DNA from: Pomphorhynchus laevis
Lineage: Eukaryota > Acanthocephala > Palaeacanthocephala > Echinorhynchida > Pomphorhynchidae
DNA: 64,000 bases
Assembly: GCA_012934845.2 (NCBI GenBank)
Contig: WNNJ02001239.1
Location: 1 to 64,000, forward strand
Direction: 5' to 3'
The notes under the pieces were generated by a model. It was not told the DNA's origin. It made no database searches and saw nothing but the letters and a program-made list of their open reading frames with translations. Below are positions 25,975 through 36,986 of the stretch, in pieces (the first letter of the stretch is position 1; every line of letters starts with the position of its first letter). A program made the translations under genes and the position numbers.

Positions 25975-26758
25975 GTAGGTAAGCAATAAATAAATCACGA
26001 AATTGTTTTGATACGCCTGAGCAGGGTTGATCACCCATTCATATTCCAATCTACATTCGGAAGGTTGAAGTCACCTAAAAGGACAAATCGTTAGGATGAA
26101 CAAAAATTAGATAAATAATCCTTAGGCCGATATGTTATCAAAGTGAAAGATGGAGATCTATAAACAACACAAACATTTAATTTTAACAATTGATGATTAA
26201 CAGTAAAAGACAGACACTTATATGACCACTCGGAATCACAAAGATATGATATATTTGATGTTGAGAGATCGTAACGAACGAATGCTACAACTCCTCCACC
26301 TCGCATACCAGGAAAGCGATCCGCTCTTATTAACTTATAACCTACAACATCAAACAGATTATCAGAGATGCCACTATGTAACCAAGATTCTGAAATACAG
26401 AATATATCATAATGATTATCAGCAATATGGTCGAGCAAGAAAGGAAATTGAGATTGAAGATTTCTAACATTTGAGTAACCAATATGAAGCGGAGTCTCTG
26501 ATGACGTAAAGGTTTTACCAGTTTTATCATATACCTCAGAAAAATCAATTAAATCATCAAAATTGGAATCAGAATAAAACCCATACTCTAGTTTGGGAAA
26601 AGCGGGGTCCAACGTATTGATGGTCACCACCGAACTACTTGAAAATTATAATTTTAAAATTATAATTTAAAATTATAACTTAAAATTATAAATTTCTTAT
26701 AAAAAATATCTTTTGCTAATTGATGAATATTTTTAATTAATATTATTTTAAATAGCAA
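25843..26758. repeat. 78-bp direct repeats flanking a LINE fragment
   Basis: The text TAAAATTATAAATTTCTTAT...TAAATAGCAA at 25,843-25,920 recurs at 26,681-26,758 with one mismatch (ATTAATG versus ATTGATG). The LINE endonuclease fragment at 25,975-26,640 lies between. The near identity contrasts with the decayed LINE. Confidence 0.9.
25975..26640 (-). pseudogene. AP-endonuclease fragment of a CR1/L2-like LINE
   Basis: Minus-strand text typical of the start of LINE ORF2: HIGYSNVRNLQSQFPFLLDH, DIFCISESWLHSG, RGGGVVAFVRYDL and CVVYRSPS, then after a stop and frameshift LLGDFNLPNVDW at about 26,060. It contains the endonuclease N-terminus (the NVRNL and ESWL motifs with the catalytic Glu) and the GDFN site, then stops being coding near 25,975. 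No RT follows. A dead fragment, not a host gene. Confidence 0.85.
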
Positions 26759-26794
26759 AAATGTTTAAATTAATTAATAATTTTAAAAGAATTA

Positions 26795-27010
26795 TGTTAC
26801 AACTTTTGTTTACAACACGAACAGGAATAAAGAAATGAACGTGTAATGCTTTTTAAAAAACGTCTTCGGAAAGCTTAACTTGTAATACGCCTATCACATA
26901 AGCCTAGCCCTCAATGATGCGTTTCGACCTTAGTCTCATCATCTTTACAGGGTGATTCCATCAGTGAGGCACTGCAGCAACACAACTTCGACGGTCCTTG
27001 ATCCTTGGAA
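26795..27010. repeat. Dispersed repeat family, copy 2
   Basis: Second copy of the repeat at 12,234, with TTTACAACACGAACAG, GTAATGCTTTTTAAAAAACG and ACAGGGTGATTCCATCAGTG. It is truncated near 27,010, where the text becomes a different GC-rich stretch up to about 27,100. Confidence 0.65.
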
Positions 27011-27364
27011 GATCACTTCAGCCATCAGTGTATTAAGGCGCTATACAAGCGGTAAAAGTTCGAGGCCTATTAGAAGTTCGCCTTTACATAGTTTCCTAAA
27101 GTACTTTAACGATACTTCGACTATTATGATACATAATTCATGACATATCACTAATTAATTTAAAGCACATTTAGCCTCTTTAATTCCCATGACATTTATA
27201 TTACAATTTGATTGCATTTATACACTAGCCCTACAATTGCATAAATATTGGGTTTGTATTAAATATTTAATTTTAAAAAAATATCAAATATTAAATATTA
27301 AATATCAAATATTAAATGTTATACAATTTTGATTAAATTTGATATTAAATATGAAAATTGATAA
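27011..27364. other. Non-coding DNA with a small ATTAAATATCAAAT tandem
   Basis: GC-richer to about 27,100 (no family recognised), then AT-rich with a short repeat of AAATATTAAATATC around 27,270-27,350. Confidence 0.5.
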
Positions 27365-27720
27365 CATAGCAGTTCGTCCTGATGACCTATTCCTTATTCT
27401 TATTCATCGTCTGTTATTTATTAGTCAATACATTTTTAATTTCAATTTTAAATTATAGATATAAAAATAAATTGTATAAAATCTTATATAATTATTTATT
27501 TTTATTTTTAATTCACTATTAGTATAAAATACGTAAACTCAGTTATCTGATCTGATTTGACAAAATAATTTTTATCGCTTTTGTCGAGATTAAATTTAAT
27601 TCGTGTTAATTAAACAAAGCCATTAGAATGACGTATTCACAAACAGTTGAGCTTAAAATAAAATACTTAGACTCAGTTATCTGATCTAATTAGTGTAATT
27701 TATCTAATTACTTAAATTTA
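27365..27720 (+). mobile_element. Penelope-like terminal fragments, plus orientation
   Basis: At 27,365-27,430 the text CATAGCAGTTCGTCCTGATG, then ATTCTTATTCATCGTCTGTT and ATTTATTAGTCAAT is the reverse complement of the element end seen at 21.2 and 28.8 kb. Further ends (AAATACGTAAACTCAGTTAT and AAATACTTAGACTCAGTTAT) lie at about 27,527 and 27,659. No RT coding remains here, so these are loose ends from earlier insertions. Confidence 0.65.
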
Positions 27721-28300
27721 TTTTCAATTTGAATAGTTTGCTTATTTCTTTAAAGGTGAATGCGGTAGCTAGCATTCTTATAAAAACAATTATTTAATGG
27801 TTTTAATTATATTTTATTATTTATTTAATGTTTTATCATTAGAAAAGTATTCATTTACACCAATGTTTTTTGATCATTTTTATTTTTTAATTTGTATTTT
27901 CTTATAAATAATAAAATTTTAGAAAATTATTAAAATATTTAATATCTCATTTTATTAAAAAGATAGTTCTGTGTCAATAAAAATTGACTTTTATTTTAAA
28001 TTTTAATTTTAAATTTTTATTTGATATAAATTATAAAATCTTATAAAAATAATTTATTATATTATTTCTATATTATTAAAATATTAAATTTACAATATAT
28101 AAATCAACAATATATTATTAAAATATTAAATTTTGAATATATAAATCAACAAAATATTATTAGAAATCAATTTAAACTCTTAAGTGGCAAATTTTTATTT
28201 GAAATTTATTTATCGTTGATTCAGGAATGAACAAAATGAAGAATTTTGCAGAAATAATGTCGATTCTGAATTGACAGGTTTATTTAATTGTTTTGAAACA
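27721..28300. other. AT-rich non-coding DNA
   Basis: No gene. Around 28,060-28,160 the word AATATATAAATCAACAA(T/A)ATATTATTA is repeated twice. The segment ACTCTTAAGTGGCAAATTTT at about 28,174 also occurs, inverted, at 21,363-21,382 downstream of Penelope copy 1. Confidence 0.5.
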
Positions 28301-29240
28301 AATCCAATTAGCTAACTGAGTCTACATATTTAATATAATTAAAAAACAAACAAAACATAATAATGCTAAATCAAAATATTATAATTAAATAATAAAATAA
28401 ATAATTGTTATAAGATTTTTTATAATTTATATCAATTTAAAATTTAATATTAATATTTAAAATAAAAGTCAATTTTATGTGTCATCCTCCTCCGCTTGTC
28501 GAATTTTTTCCGATCGCTCACCCTCTGAAATTGCTCAACTCTCCATTGCTCGTCTTAAAAAACGTCGCCCCGAATCCATTGGCGAGTCATATCTTGCCAT
28601 CAAATCAAATCAGCTGACTGAGTCTACGATTTAATATAATTATAAAGTAAAAAAACATATAATGCTAAATCAAAATTTAATAATTAAATAATAAAGTAAA
28701 TAATTGTTATAAGATTTTTTTAAATTTAAATCAAGTTAAAATAAAAAAATGAAATTTAAAATAAACGTTACTTTTATGAATTGACTAATAAATAACAGAC
28801 GTTGTATCAAAATAAGAATTAGAGGTCATAAGGAGGAACTGCTATGCTATCAGGTTTCGGCCCTTAACTCCTCTACCCAACATAGCATAAGTTAGAGGCC
28901 AAAGAATAAATTTTAAGTATATAAATACTAGTGTATACTACTATATAAATACTATTCATTATAGTATTCATTTAAAATGTACATTAAAACCACTTTCTGT
29001 AAGTGGTTTAATAAATATATAATCATAAAACAAACAAAACATAATAATGCTAAATCAAAATTTAATAATTAAATAATAAAATTAATAATTGTTATAAGAT
29101 TTTTTATAATTTATATCAATTTAAAATGAAAAATTGAAATTTGAAATAAACATCATTTTTATGAATTGACTAATAAATAACAGACATTGTATCAGAATAA
29201 GAATTAGAGGTGATTAATGATTTTAAATTTATTCTTTATA
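28301..29240 (-). repeat. Stack of three Penelope terminal repeats with captured LINE piece
   Basis: Three copies of the 170-200 bp terminal text start at about 28,307, 28,608 and 29,010 (landmarks AACATAATAATGCTAAATCA and ATAATTGTTATAAGATTTTT). The second and third end in ATGAATTGACTAATAAATAA and GAATTAGAGG. Between the first and second lies a GC-rich LINE ORF1 fragment (28,490-28,605). The GC-rich end with GGAACTGCTATGCTATCAGG is at 28,833-28,885. Confidence 0.75.
28490..28605 (+). pseudogene. ORF1 fragment of a CR1-like LINE captured among Penelope ends
   Basis: About 38 codons open on the plus strand (CRIFSDRSPSEIAQLSIARL, then KKRRPESIGESYLAIK) with far higher GC than its surroundings. 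It resembles the PIFPDRSSSDITQLCLIYIS piece at 40.6 kb, so it belongs to the same or a sister family as the LINE at 40.5-43.1 kb. Flanked on both sides by Penelope terminal repeats. Confidence 0.6.
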
Positions 29241-29253
29241 TTATTGTGTTGAT

Positions 29254-29868
29254 TTATAAATTTACTATTTTCTGTTTGATTGTATTTTTATAGTAACCTA
29301 GTTTAAAATATGTATCTATTAAATTATTTAAATGATTTTGAAGAAAGCCAATATCATTACATATTGTTGCAATTCTTAAAATTTCATTATTTAATGTATT
29401 ATATTTTATATTATATGGTATGCATGAATGCTCATGCAAAAATATGTTTCTTATAAATTTAAATATGTCATCTTTACAATATAAATTAATAGTAGTTTTA
29501 GTTAATGTTAATTTAATGTTCATATCTAGATATACACCTTCTTTATCATTAATATTGGTTTTGTTAAGAATAAGACTTTCTAGATAAATTTGTTCACTAA
29601 TTGAATTAAAATTATTAGAATTAAATACACATATATCATCAATGTATCGAAACATATATTTCATATATTTATATAGTTTAGATTTAGTTTTTACACAGTT
29701 ATGAACAAATTCATATTCTATAAAGCTTAAAAACAAGTCAGCTATAATTGGGCTACTATTACCACCCATTGGAACACCTTTTACTTGTCTAAATATAGAT
29801 TTCCCTAATTTTAAATAATTTTGATTTATCAAAATATTTAAAGATTCTATTAATTCAATTTTATCCAT
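29254..29868 (-). pseudogene. Penelope-type RT, C-terminal half (copy 2)
   Basis: 204 codons with RT motifs B and C (GVPMGG..., YIDD) and the thumb region ending in KIVNL. It lies in the same reading frame as the N-terminal half, separated only by two TAA codons and 18 other codons (29,925-29,869), whose readable residues (NYNAYLTKIKPSSKYK) are what one expects in this part of Penelope RTs. Confidence 0.85.
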
Positions 29869-29922
29869 TTATTTATATTTACTTGATGGTTTAATTTTTG
29901 TTAGATAGGCGTTATAATTAAT

Positions 29923-30579
29923 TTAACATATATATGTATATTTTTTTCCAAGATTAATTAATTTTACTAACGCTTCTTTAATATCTACTAAATCTAGATT
30001 TATATAAAGCGTACTAAAATCGTATGTATTTATATTTTGAAAATTTATTCCTTTTGTCTGTTCTAAAAATTCTTTTGTAGAATTAATACTGAAATAGTGT
30101 TTTATACCAGTATTAATTTCGATTACCTTGCAATATTTTTTAAAGTGCGTTTTAATTACTTTAAATATTTTATTCATAAACACAGAAAGTGGTTTTAATG
30201 TACATTTAAACGCACTACATATGAACCTAGGTTTTATTGGATTTTTATGTAATTTTGGATTCCAATATAATATAGGTATAGTTTTATTATCTAATTCAAC
30301 CTTTATACCCTTTTTATCCATTATAGAACAGTGACTTGTAATAATTGTTTCTAAACTCAACTCACTACGTTCATATGTTGGATTTACATTTAAATCATTA
30401 GAATTAACCTCTTTCATTAGTATATCATAATAAAGCTTTTTGCATATAAAGACAAAGCTATTACTAGCTTTATCAATAGTTGTAATTATAAAGTTACCCT
30501 TTAATTTAGTAAGTTCTTTATACATATCTTTATTAATTTTATCCTTCCTTTTATAATTGTTTGTAGTTTTCATTTTCAT
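29923..30579 (-). pseudogene. Penelope-type RT, N-terminal half (copy 2)
   Basis: 218 codons containing the ITTIDKA/YYDIL region, the PKLHK...RFICSA fingers motif and catalytic motif A with DFSTLY. Ends at TAA 29,923 in the same frame as the C-terminal half. The corresponding region of copy 1 is interrupted by a TAG and further changes. The first 30 codons are close to copy 1, but the upstream join (KDYIFNEI then TAA) differs. Confidence 0.85.
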
Positions 30580-30600
30580 TTAAATTTCATTAAATATATA

Positions 30601-32034
30601 ATCTTTCAGTTAAAATTAGCTTTAATTTATTTTAAATATTTGATGCTAAATATTTGTAAATATTTGAATTCAATATTTACAATTACTCTTAATTGTAAAA
30701 TTTACATTAAGGTAATTCAACAATATTATTATTAACAATAATAAATACATTGTAAATTTAACATATTTATTGTCGATATGAATAAATATTCATTACATGT
30801 TATATAATTATTATATAATTATATTACTTTGTCTAATCCAATTTTTCACTCAATGTAATAGAGATTATAACTGAAGTTCATAAGTTTTTGAATTTTCTAG
30901 AAAATTCTAAATTTAAATAGTATGTAGTTTACACTCTTTCCGCCTTAGCATGCGCTAAAGTAGAAAGTCGATTGCGACACACTATTAAGATTAAAGATAG
31001 ATTTTTTATACAAAAAAGTTGACCACCTTTGATTTATGGTAATAATAGGCATATTTGAAAACTGATGATAAACAAAATTCCCATTAAGAAAATTTTGCTG
31101 GGTAATTCAATTTATCTATCAACTGGAATATTTTAATATACAGGTAGCATTATTTTTCAATAAATCGTTAGTGTGAAATGGTAATTAAGATTACAGAATT
31201 TTTCCAATCTCAACTATTAAAATGCTGTAAACGAATCAATTATGGAGTATAGTGCGTTTATCCGAACGCAAATAACATGGTGTAAATATGTCAAATGTAC
31301 AATTCAAATTACTTACACATTTAATGATTTATGGTTAACGTAATAATGTATATATTAGAATATAAGTAAGCTTAGCGCTGAATAGCCTTTATCATAAATA
31401 AATCTAATAATGCACAGCAATATACAAATTTATAATTTCAAAAGGGAGCTATTATGTAATCAAATTTAGCTGTAATTTCGCGATTTACAAACCATCGATA
31501 ATCTTTTTACTATTGTAAAAATCAATACAATTTTATATTAATTTTAGTGTCAATACATCTAAACAATATTTAATGAATGAATGATCTTAGCTTCTTTGGA
31601 TTTATTTTCATAAATATTTCGTATATATTTATAATATCTTTGAAATATTTTGCTATTTTTACTAAAAAACCAAATATTTTGATGGACTTCAATATTTTGG
31701 TAGACCACATTTGTCACAGAATCGATAGAATGCTTCCCCGACATATTTGAAAGAATTAGATACATGTTTTAATATTTAATTTATATTGTAAATATATATT
31801 AAATATAATATATTATATATCAATATAATTTATTAATATAAATTAATAAATTAATTTAAAGCATTGTGGTACTTTATTAATCATGTGTCTTGAAAGGTTT
31901 CACAAAAAACCTGACGAGGCTCAACAACACTGATATTATTAGATCAATTTTATTTATCGATATTTTTGTGTTCAGTATAAATAAAGTTGATTTATTAAGT
32001 ATAATAAAGTTGTGATTTTTTGTTTATATATAAA
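30601..32034. other. AT-rich non-coding DNA
   Basis: No gene recognised. Contains ATATTTG words around 30,630-30,690 and an AATATAATATATTATAT run near 31,800-31,860. The open frame at 31,559-31,765 (minus) shows no family features. Confidence 0.5.
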
Positions 32035-35000
32035 AATGAATATAAGTTGTTTATATCAAAAGACTAGTTAATTGTTTTGATAATAAACAGTTGATAATCA
32101 ATACTTGATTATTATAAAAAAAATAGTTGATAATCAATACTTGATTGTTTTAATAATAAAAAGTTGATAATTAATAGTTGATTGTTTTAATAAATAGTAG
32201 ATAATCAAAAGTTTATTGTATTAATAATTAATCGTCTTAATAATAAAAAGTTGAAATTAAATAGTTAATGGTTTAAATAATAAACAGTTGACATCAATAC
32301 TTGATTGTGTAAATAACATATAGTTGATTGTTTTAATAATAAACAGTTGATAATCAAAAGTTGATTGTTTTAATAATAAATGGTTGATAATCAATAGTTG
32401 ATTGTCTTAATAATAAATAGTTGATAATTGATAGTTTATTGTTTTAATAATAAAATGTCGATAATCAATAGTTGATTGTTTTAATAATAAAAAGTTGATA
32501 ATCAATAGTTGATTGTGTTAATAATAAATAGTTGATAATTAATAGTTGATTGTTTAAATAATAAACAGTTGACATCAATTCTTGATTGTGTAAATAGCAT
32601 ATAGTTGATTGTTTTAATAATAAAGAGTTGACAATCAAAAGTTGATTGTTTTAATAAAAAAAGGTTGATAATCAATAGTTGATTGTCTAAATAATAAATA
32701 GTTGATAATTAATAGTTTATTGTTTTATAATAAATAGTTAATTGTTTTATAAATAAAAAGTTGATAATCAATAGTTGATTGTGTTAATAATAAATAGTTG
32801 ATAATTAACAGATTATTGTTTTAATAATAAACAGTTGATAATCAATAGTTGATTGTGTTAATAATAAATAGTTGATAATTAATAGTTGATAGTTTTAATA
32901 ATAAAGAGTTGCTAATCAATAGTTGATTGTGTTAATAATAAATAGTTGATAATTAATAGTTGATTGTTTTAATAATAAACCGTTGATAATCAATAGTTAA
33001 TTGTTTTAATAATAAAAAGTTGATAATCAATAGTTGATTGTGTTAATAATAAATAGTTGATAATTAATAGTTGATTGTTTTAATAATAAACAGTTGATAA
33101 TCAATAGTTGATTGTGTTAATAATAAATAGTTGATAATTAGTAGTTGATTGTTTTAATAATAAACAGTTGATAATCAATAGTTGATTGTGTTAATAATAA
33201 ATTGTTGATAATTAATAGTTGATTGTTTTAATAATAAACCGTTGATAATCAATAGTTAATTGTTTTAATAATAAAAAGTTGATAATCAATAGTTGATTGT
33301 GTTAATAATAAATAGTTGATAATTAATAGTTGATAGTTTTAATAATAAATAGTTGATAATTAATAGTAGATTGTTTAATAATAAACAGTTGATAATTAAT
33401 AGTTGATTGTTTTGATAATAAACCGTTGATAATCAATAGTTAATTGTTTTAATAATAAAAAGTTGATAATCAATAGTTGATTGTGTTAATAATAAATAGT
33501 TGATAATTAATAGTTGATAGTTTTAATAATAAATAGTTGATAATTAATAGTAGATTGTTTAATAATAAACAGTTGATAATCAATAGTTGATTGTGTTAAT
33601 AATAAATAGTTGATAATTAATAGTTGATTGTGTTAATAATATATAGTTGATAATCAATAGTTGATTGTGTTAATAATAAATAGTTGATAATTAATAGTTG
33701 ATTGTTTTAATAATAAACAGTTGATAATCAATAGTTGATTGTGTTAATAATAAATTGTTGATTATTAATAGTTTATTGTTTTAATAATAAACAGTTGATA
33801 ATCAATAGTTGATTGTGTTAATAATAAATAGTTGATAATTAATAGTTGATTGTGTTAATAATAAATAGTTGATAATTAATAGTTGATTGTGTTAATAATA
33901 AATTGTTGATAATTAACAGATTATTGTTTTACAAAAATGAATGTTTTATAGTCTTAGTAATAAATAGTTGATAATTAATAGTAGATTGTTTAATAATAAA
34001 CCGTTGATAATCAATAGTTAACTGTTTTAATAATTAAATGTCGATAATTTATAGTTTATTGTTTTTAATAATAAAACTTAAATTGTTTTAATAAGTAACA
34101 GTTGATAATCAATAGTTTATTGTTTTTATTATAAATAGTTGATAATTAATAGTTGATAGTTTTAATAATAAAGAGTTGATAATCAATAGTTGATTGTGTT
34201 AATAATAAATAGTTGATAATTAATAGTTGATTGTTTTAATAATAAACAGTTGATAATCAATAGTTGATTGTGTTAATAATAAATTGTTGATTATTAATAG
34301 TTTATTGTTTTAATAATAAACAGTTGATAATCAATAGTTGATTGTGTTTATAATAAATAGTTGATAATTAATAGTTGATTGTTTTAATAATAAACAGTTG
34401 TTAATCAATAGTTGATTGTGTTAATAATAAATAGTTGATAATTAATAGTTGATTGTGTTAATAATATATAGTTGATTATCAATAGTTGATTGTGTTAATA
34501 ATAAATTGTTGATAATTAACAGATTATTGTTTTACAAAAATGAATGTTTTATAGTCTTAGTAATAAATAGTTGATAATCAATAGTTGATTGTGTTAATAA
34601 TAAATAGTTGATAATTAATAGTTAATTGTTTTAATAATAAAAAGTTGATAATCAATAGTTGATTGTGTTAATAATAAATAGTTGATAATTAATAGTTGAT
34701 TGTGTTAATAATATATAGTTGATAATCAATAGTTGATTGTGTTAATAATAAATAGTTGATAATTAATAGTTGATTGTTTTAATAATAAACAGTTGATAAT
34801 CAATAGTTGATTGTGTTAATAATAAATAGTTGATAATTAATAGTTGATTGTGTTAATAATAAATAGTTGATAATTAATAGTTGATTGTGTTAATAATAAA
34901 TTGTTGATAATTAACAGATTATTGTTTTACAAAAATGAATGTTTTATAGTCTTAGTAATAAATAGTTGATAATTAATAGTAGATTGTTTAATAATAAACC

Positions 35001-35392
35001 GTTGATAATCAATAGTTAACTGTTTTAATAATTAAATGTCGATAATTTATAGTTTATTGTTTTTAATAATAAAACTTAAATTGTTTTAATAAGTAACAGT
35101 TGATAATCAATAGTTTATTGTTTTTATTATAAATAGTTGATAATTAATAGTTGATAGTTTTAATAATAAAGAGTTGATAATCAATAGTTGATTGTGTTAA
35201 TAATAAATTGTTGATAATTAATAGTTGATTGTTTTAATAATAACCAGTTGATAATCAATAGTTGATTGTGTTAATAATAAATAGTTGATAATTAATAGTT
35301 GATTGTTTTAATAAAAAACAGTTGATAATCAATAGTTGATTGTGTTAATAATAAACAGTTGATAATTAATAGTTGATTGTTTTAATAATAAT
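32035..35392. repeat. 37-bp minisatellite array, main block
   Basis: Head-to-tail 37-bp units (GTTGATAATCAATAGTTGAT then TGTGTTAATAATAAATA). Two variants tend to alternate: ...AATC...GTGTTAATAATAAATA and ...AATT...GTTTTAATAATAAACA, giving a 74-bp higher-order unit. Each unit contains dyads (TTGATAATCAA; AATCAATAGTTGATT). A variant block with ACAAAAATGAATGTTTTATA recurs at about 33,930, 34,530 and 34,930, showing that segments of about 0.6-1 kb were duplicated within the array. No coding. Confidence 0.97.
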
Positions 35393-35975
35393 AAGTTTGA
35401 AAGTCTTTTTAATGTGGGAAATGCACACAGACTGTGTGCTTACAACAACAGCGAAACAGATAAAATAAGAAAAACGCTAATTGTTTAGTAGCATTGATTG
35501 TAGTTGCTTTTTGAAAAATTGGAGTGGGGATGAATATTGCAGGTGATCAGGTAGTGAATTTAAATGTGGTGGGGCAGGGATATGTAGAGATAGACGGCCG
35601 AAGTTGGTTGAGTGAATAGGTACGTGTAGCAGAAAAGAATCACAGGAACGTAGGTGTGTAGAAAGATATCGAGATTCACTTAGAGTTGGCAGTTAAAGAT
35701 AAGAAGGAGAATTACAATGGAGAAGGCGATAAGTCAGCAAAGCAGACGAAAACGAACGCGATGTTCAATACTTAGCCATCCAAGTTTTGATAAATAGGCA
35801 GATATATGATCGAATTTACGAAGTCGAAAAAGGATGCGCACTGCAGTGTTAATAAGGCGTTGAAGAGGTTTAAGGGATGACTTCGAAGAGATTAACGAGA
35901 AGGCTAAGACAGTAATCAATACGTGGGAAAAGAAGGGAGGAGATAATAGATTTACAAGAACTAAAATCTTGATAA
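35393..35975 (-). mobile_element. LINE 3' fragment inserted in the minisatellite
   Basis: GC-richer insert splitting the array. On the minus strand it reads as the end of an L2/CR1-like ORF2: LLFPRIDYCLSLLV, PLQRLINTAVRILFRLRKFD, KLGWLSIEHRVRFRLL, then in shifted frames NFGRLSLHIPAPPHLNSLPD and FFKKQLQSMLLNN before a stop, followed by a short 3' UTR with ACACAGTCTGTGTG. It is 5'-truncated (only the last about 190 codons), as is typical of dead LINE insertions. Minisatellite resumes on both sides. Confidence 0.8.
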
Positions 35976-36575
35976 CTATAGTTGATAATCAATAGTTAAT
36001 TGTCTTTATAATAAATAGTTGATAATTAATAGCTTATTGTTTCAATAATAAATAGATAATTCTTTTTCTAATAAACAGTTGATAATTAATAGTTTATTGT
36101 TTTAATAAAAAATAGTTGATAATCAATAGTTGATTGTCTAAATAATAAATAGTTGATAATCAATAGTTGATTGTCTAAATAATAAATAGCTGATAATTAA
36201 TAGTATATTGTCTTAATAATAAATAGTTGATAATCAATAGTTGATTGTTTTAATAATAAAAAGTTGATAATTAATAGTTGATTGTTTTCATAAAAACATT
36301 TGATAATTAATAGTTGATTGTTTTAATAATAAATAGTTTGTTGTTCCTTTAATACATAGTTGATACTTAATTGTTGATTGTTTAAATAATAAATAGTTTT
36401 TCGTTATAAAAATAAACAGTTGATAATTAATATTAGATTGTTTTAATAATAAACAATTCACAATCAATAGTTAATATATTTTATAATAAATAGTTGATAA
36501 TTAATAGTTTATTGTTTTTATAATAAATGATTAATTGTTTTTTGTTTTAATAATAAATTGTTAATTGTTTTAATA
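35976..36575. repeat. 37-bp minisatellite array, right block
   Basis: Continuation of the 37-bp array after the LINE fragment, more diverged (CTTTATAATAAATAG and TTTCAATAATAAATAG variants), decaying to about 36,575. The higher divergence fits the edge of an array. Confidence 0.9.
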
Positions 36576-36986
36576 ATGTAGAGAAAATGTTTTAGGGCAC
36601 TGCGTCTTTCGACTTGGCCAAATGAAAGAAATTAAATAAAACATTGTGCAACGACTTCATTTGAAATAATATCAATATTTGATAGTCTACCGCTAGTCCC
36701 CAACAGGCAAAAAGAAATTTAGCAGGTTTACCAAGTTAGGCTTAAACTTAACCTATCGATCTCCTTCAAAGATTTTTGCGCTAACACCGGGCGCTCAAAT
36801 ACGTGGGATAAAGACTCACATCTATCACCACAGAAAAAAAAACACGAAACTTCACGTTTATGGACGATATGCGAGTGCGACAAATCTTGTCGTGATATCC
36901 GTGTAAAGAAACCCTTCAAATGAGGGGGCGTATGAAGCACACGGAGACTGCCAACTCGATTACGTATTAACTGGTGAAGTGTACAA

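Larger units (their letters stand above)
29241..30600 (-). mobile_element. Penelope-like element, copy 2 (endonuclease-less)
   Basis: The better preserved of two near-identical copies. On the minus strand: MKTTNNYKRKDKINKDMY, KGNFIITTIDKAS, LYWNPKLHKNPIKPRFICSA, motif A (YDFSTLYINLDLVDIKEAL), two in-frame TAA, then motif B (GVPMGGNSSPIIADL), motif C (YIDD) and the end FKLGYYKNTIKQKIVNL. Nothing like a GIY-YIG nuclease follows. The 5' part ends at about 30,600, so the N-terminal CNC segment of copy 1 is missing. Endonuclease-lacking Penelope elements are known (for example Athena and Coprina) and tend to use chromosome ends; whether this one does is unknown. Confidence 0.9.

Noticed and set aside
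26222-26467. 81-codon plus-strand open frame
   Set aside because: Antisense shadow of the LINE endonuclease fragment, which has clear motifs on the minus strand.
29869-29925. GT...AG intron in the Penelope RT
   Set aside because: A 46-nt GTTAAA...CATCAAG segment with a CTAAC word exists, but its removal breaks the frame, whereas the unspliced frame is continuous apart from the TAA codons.
32035-36575. CRISPR array
   Set aside because: Units are contiguous 37-mers without unique spacers, in a eukaryotic retroelement-rich setting.
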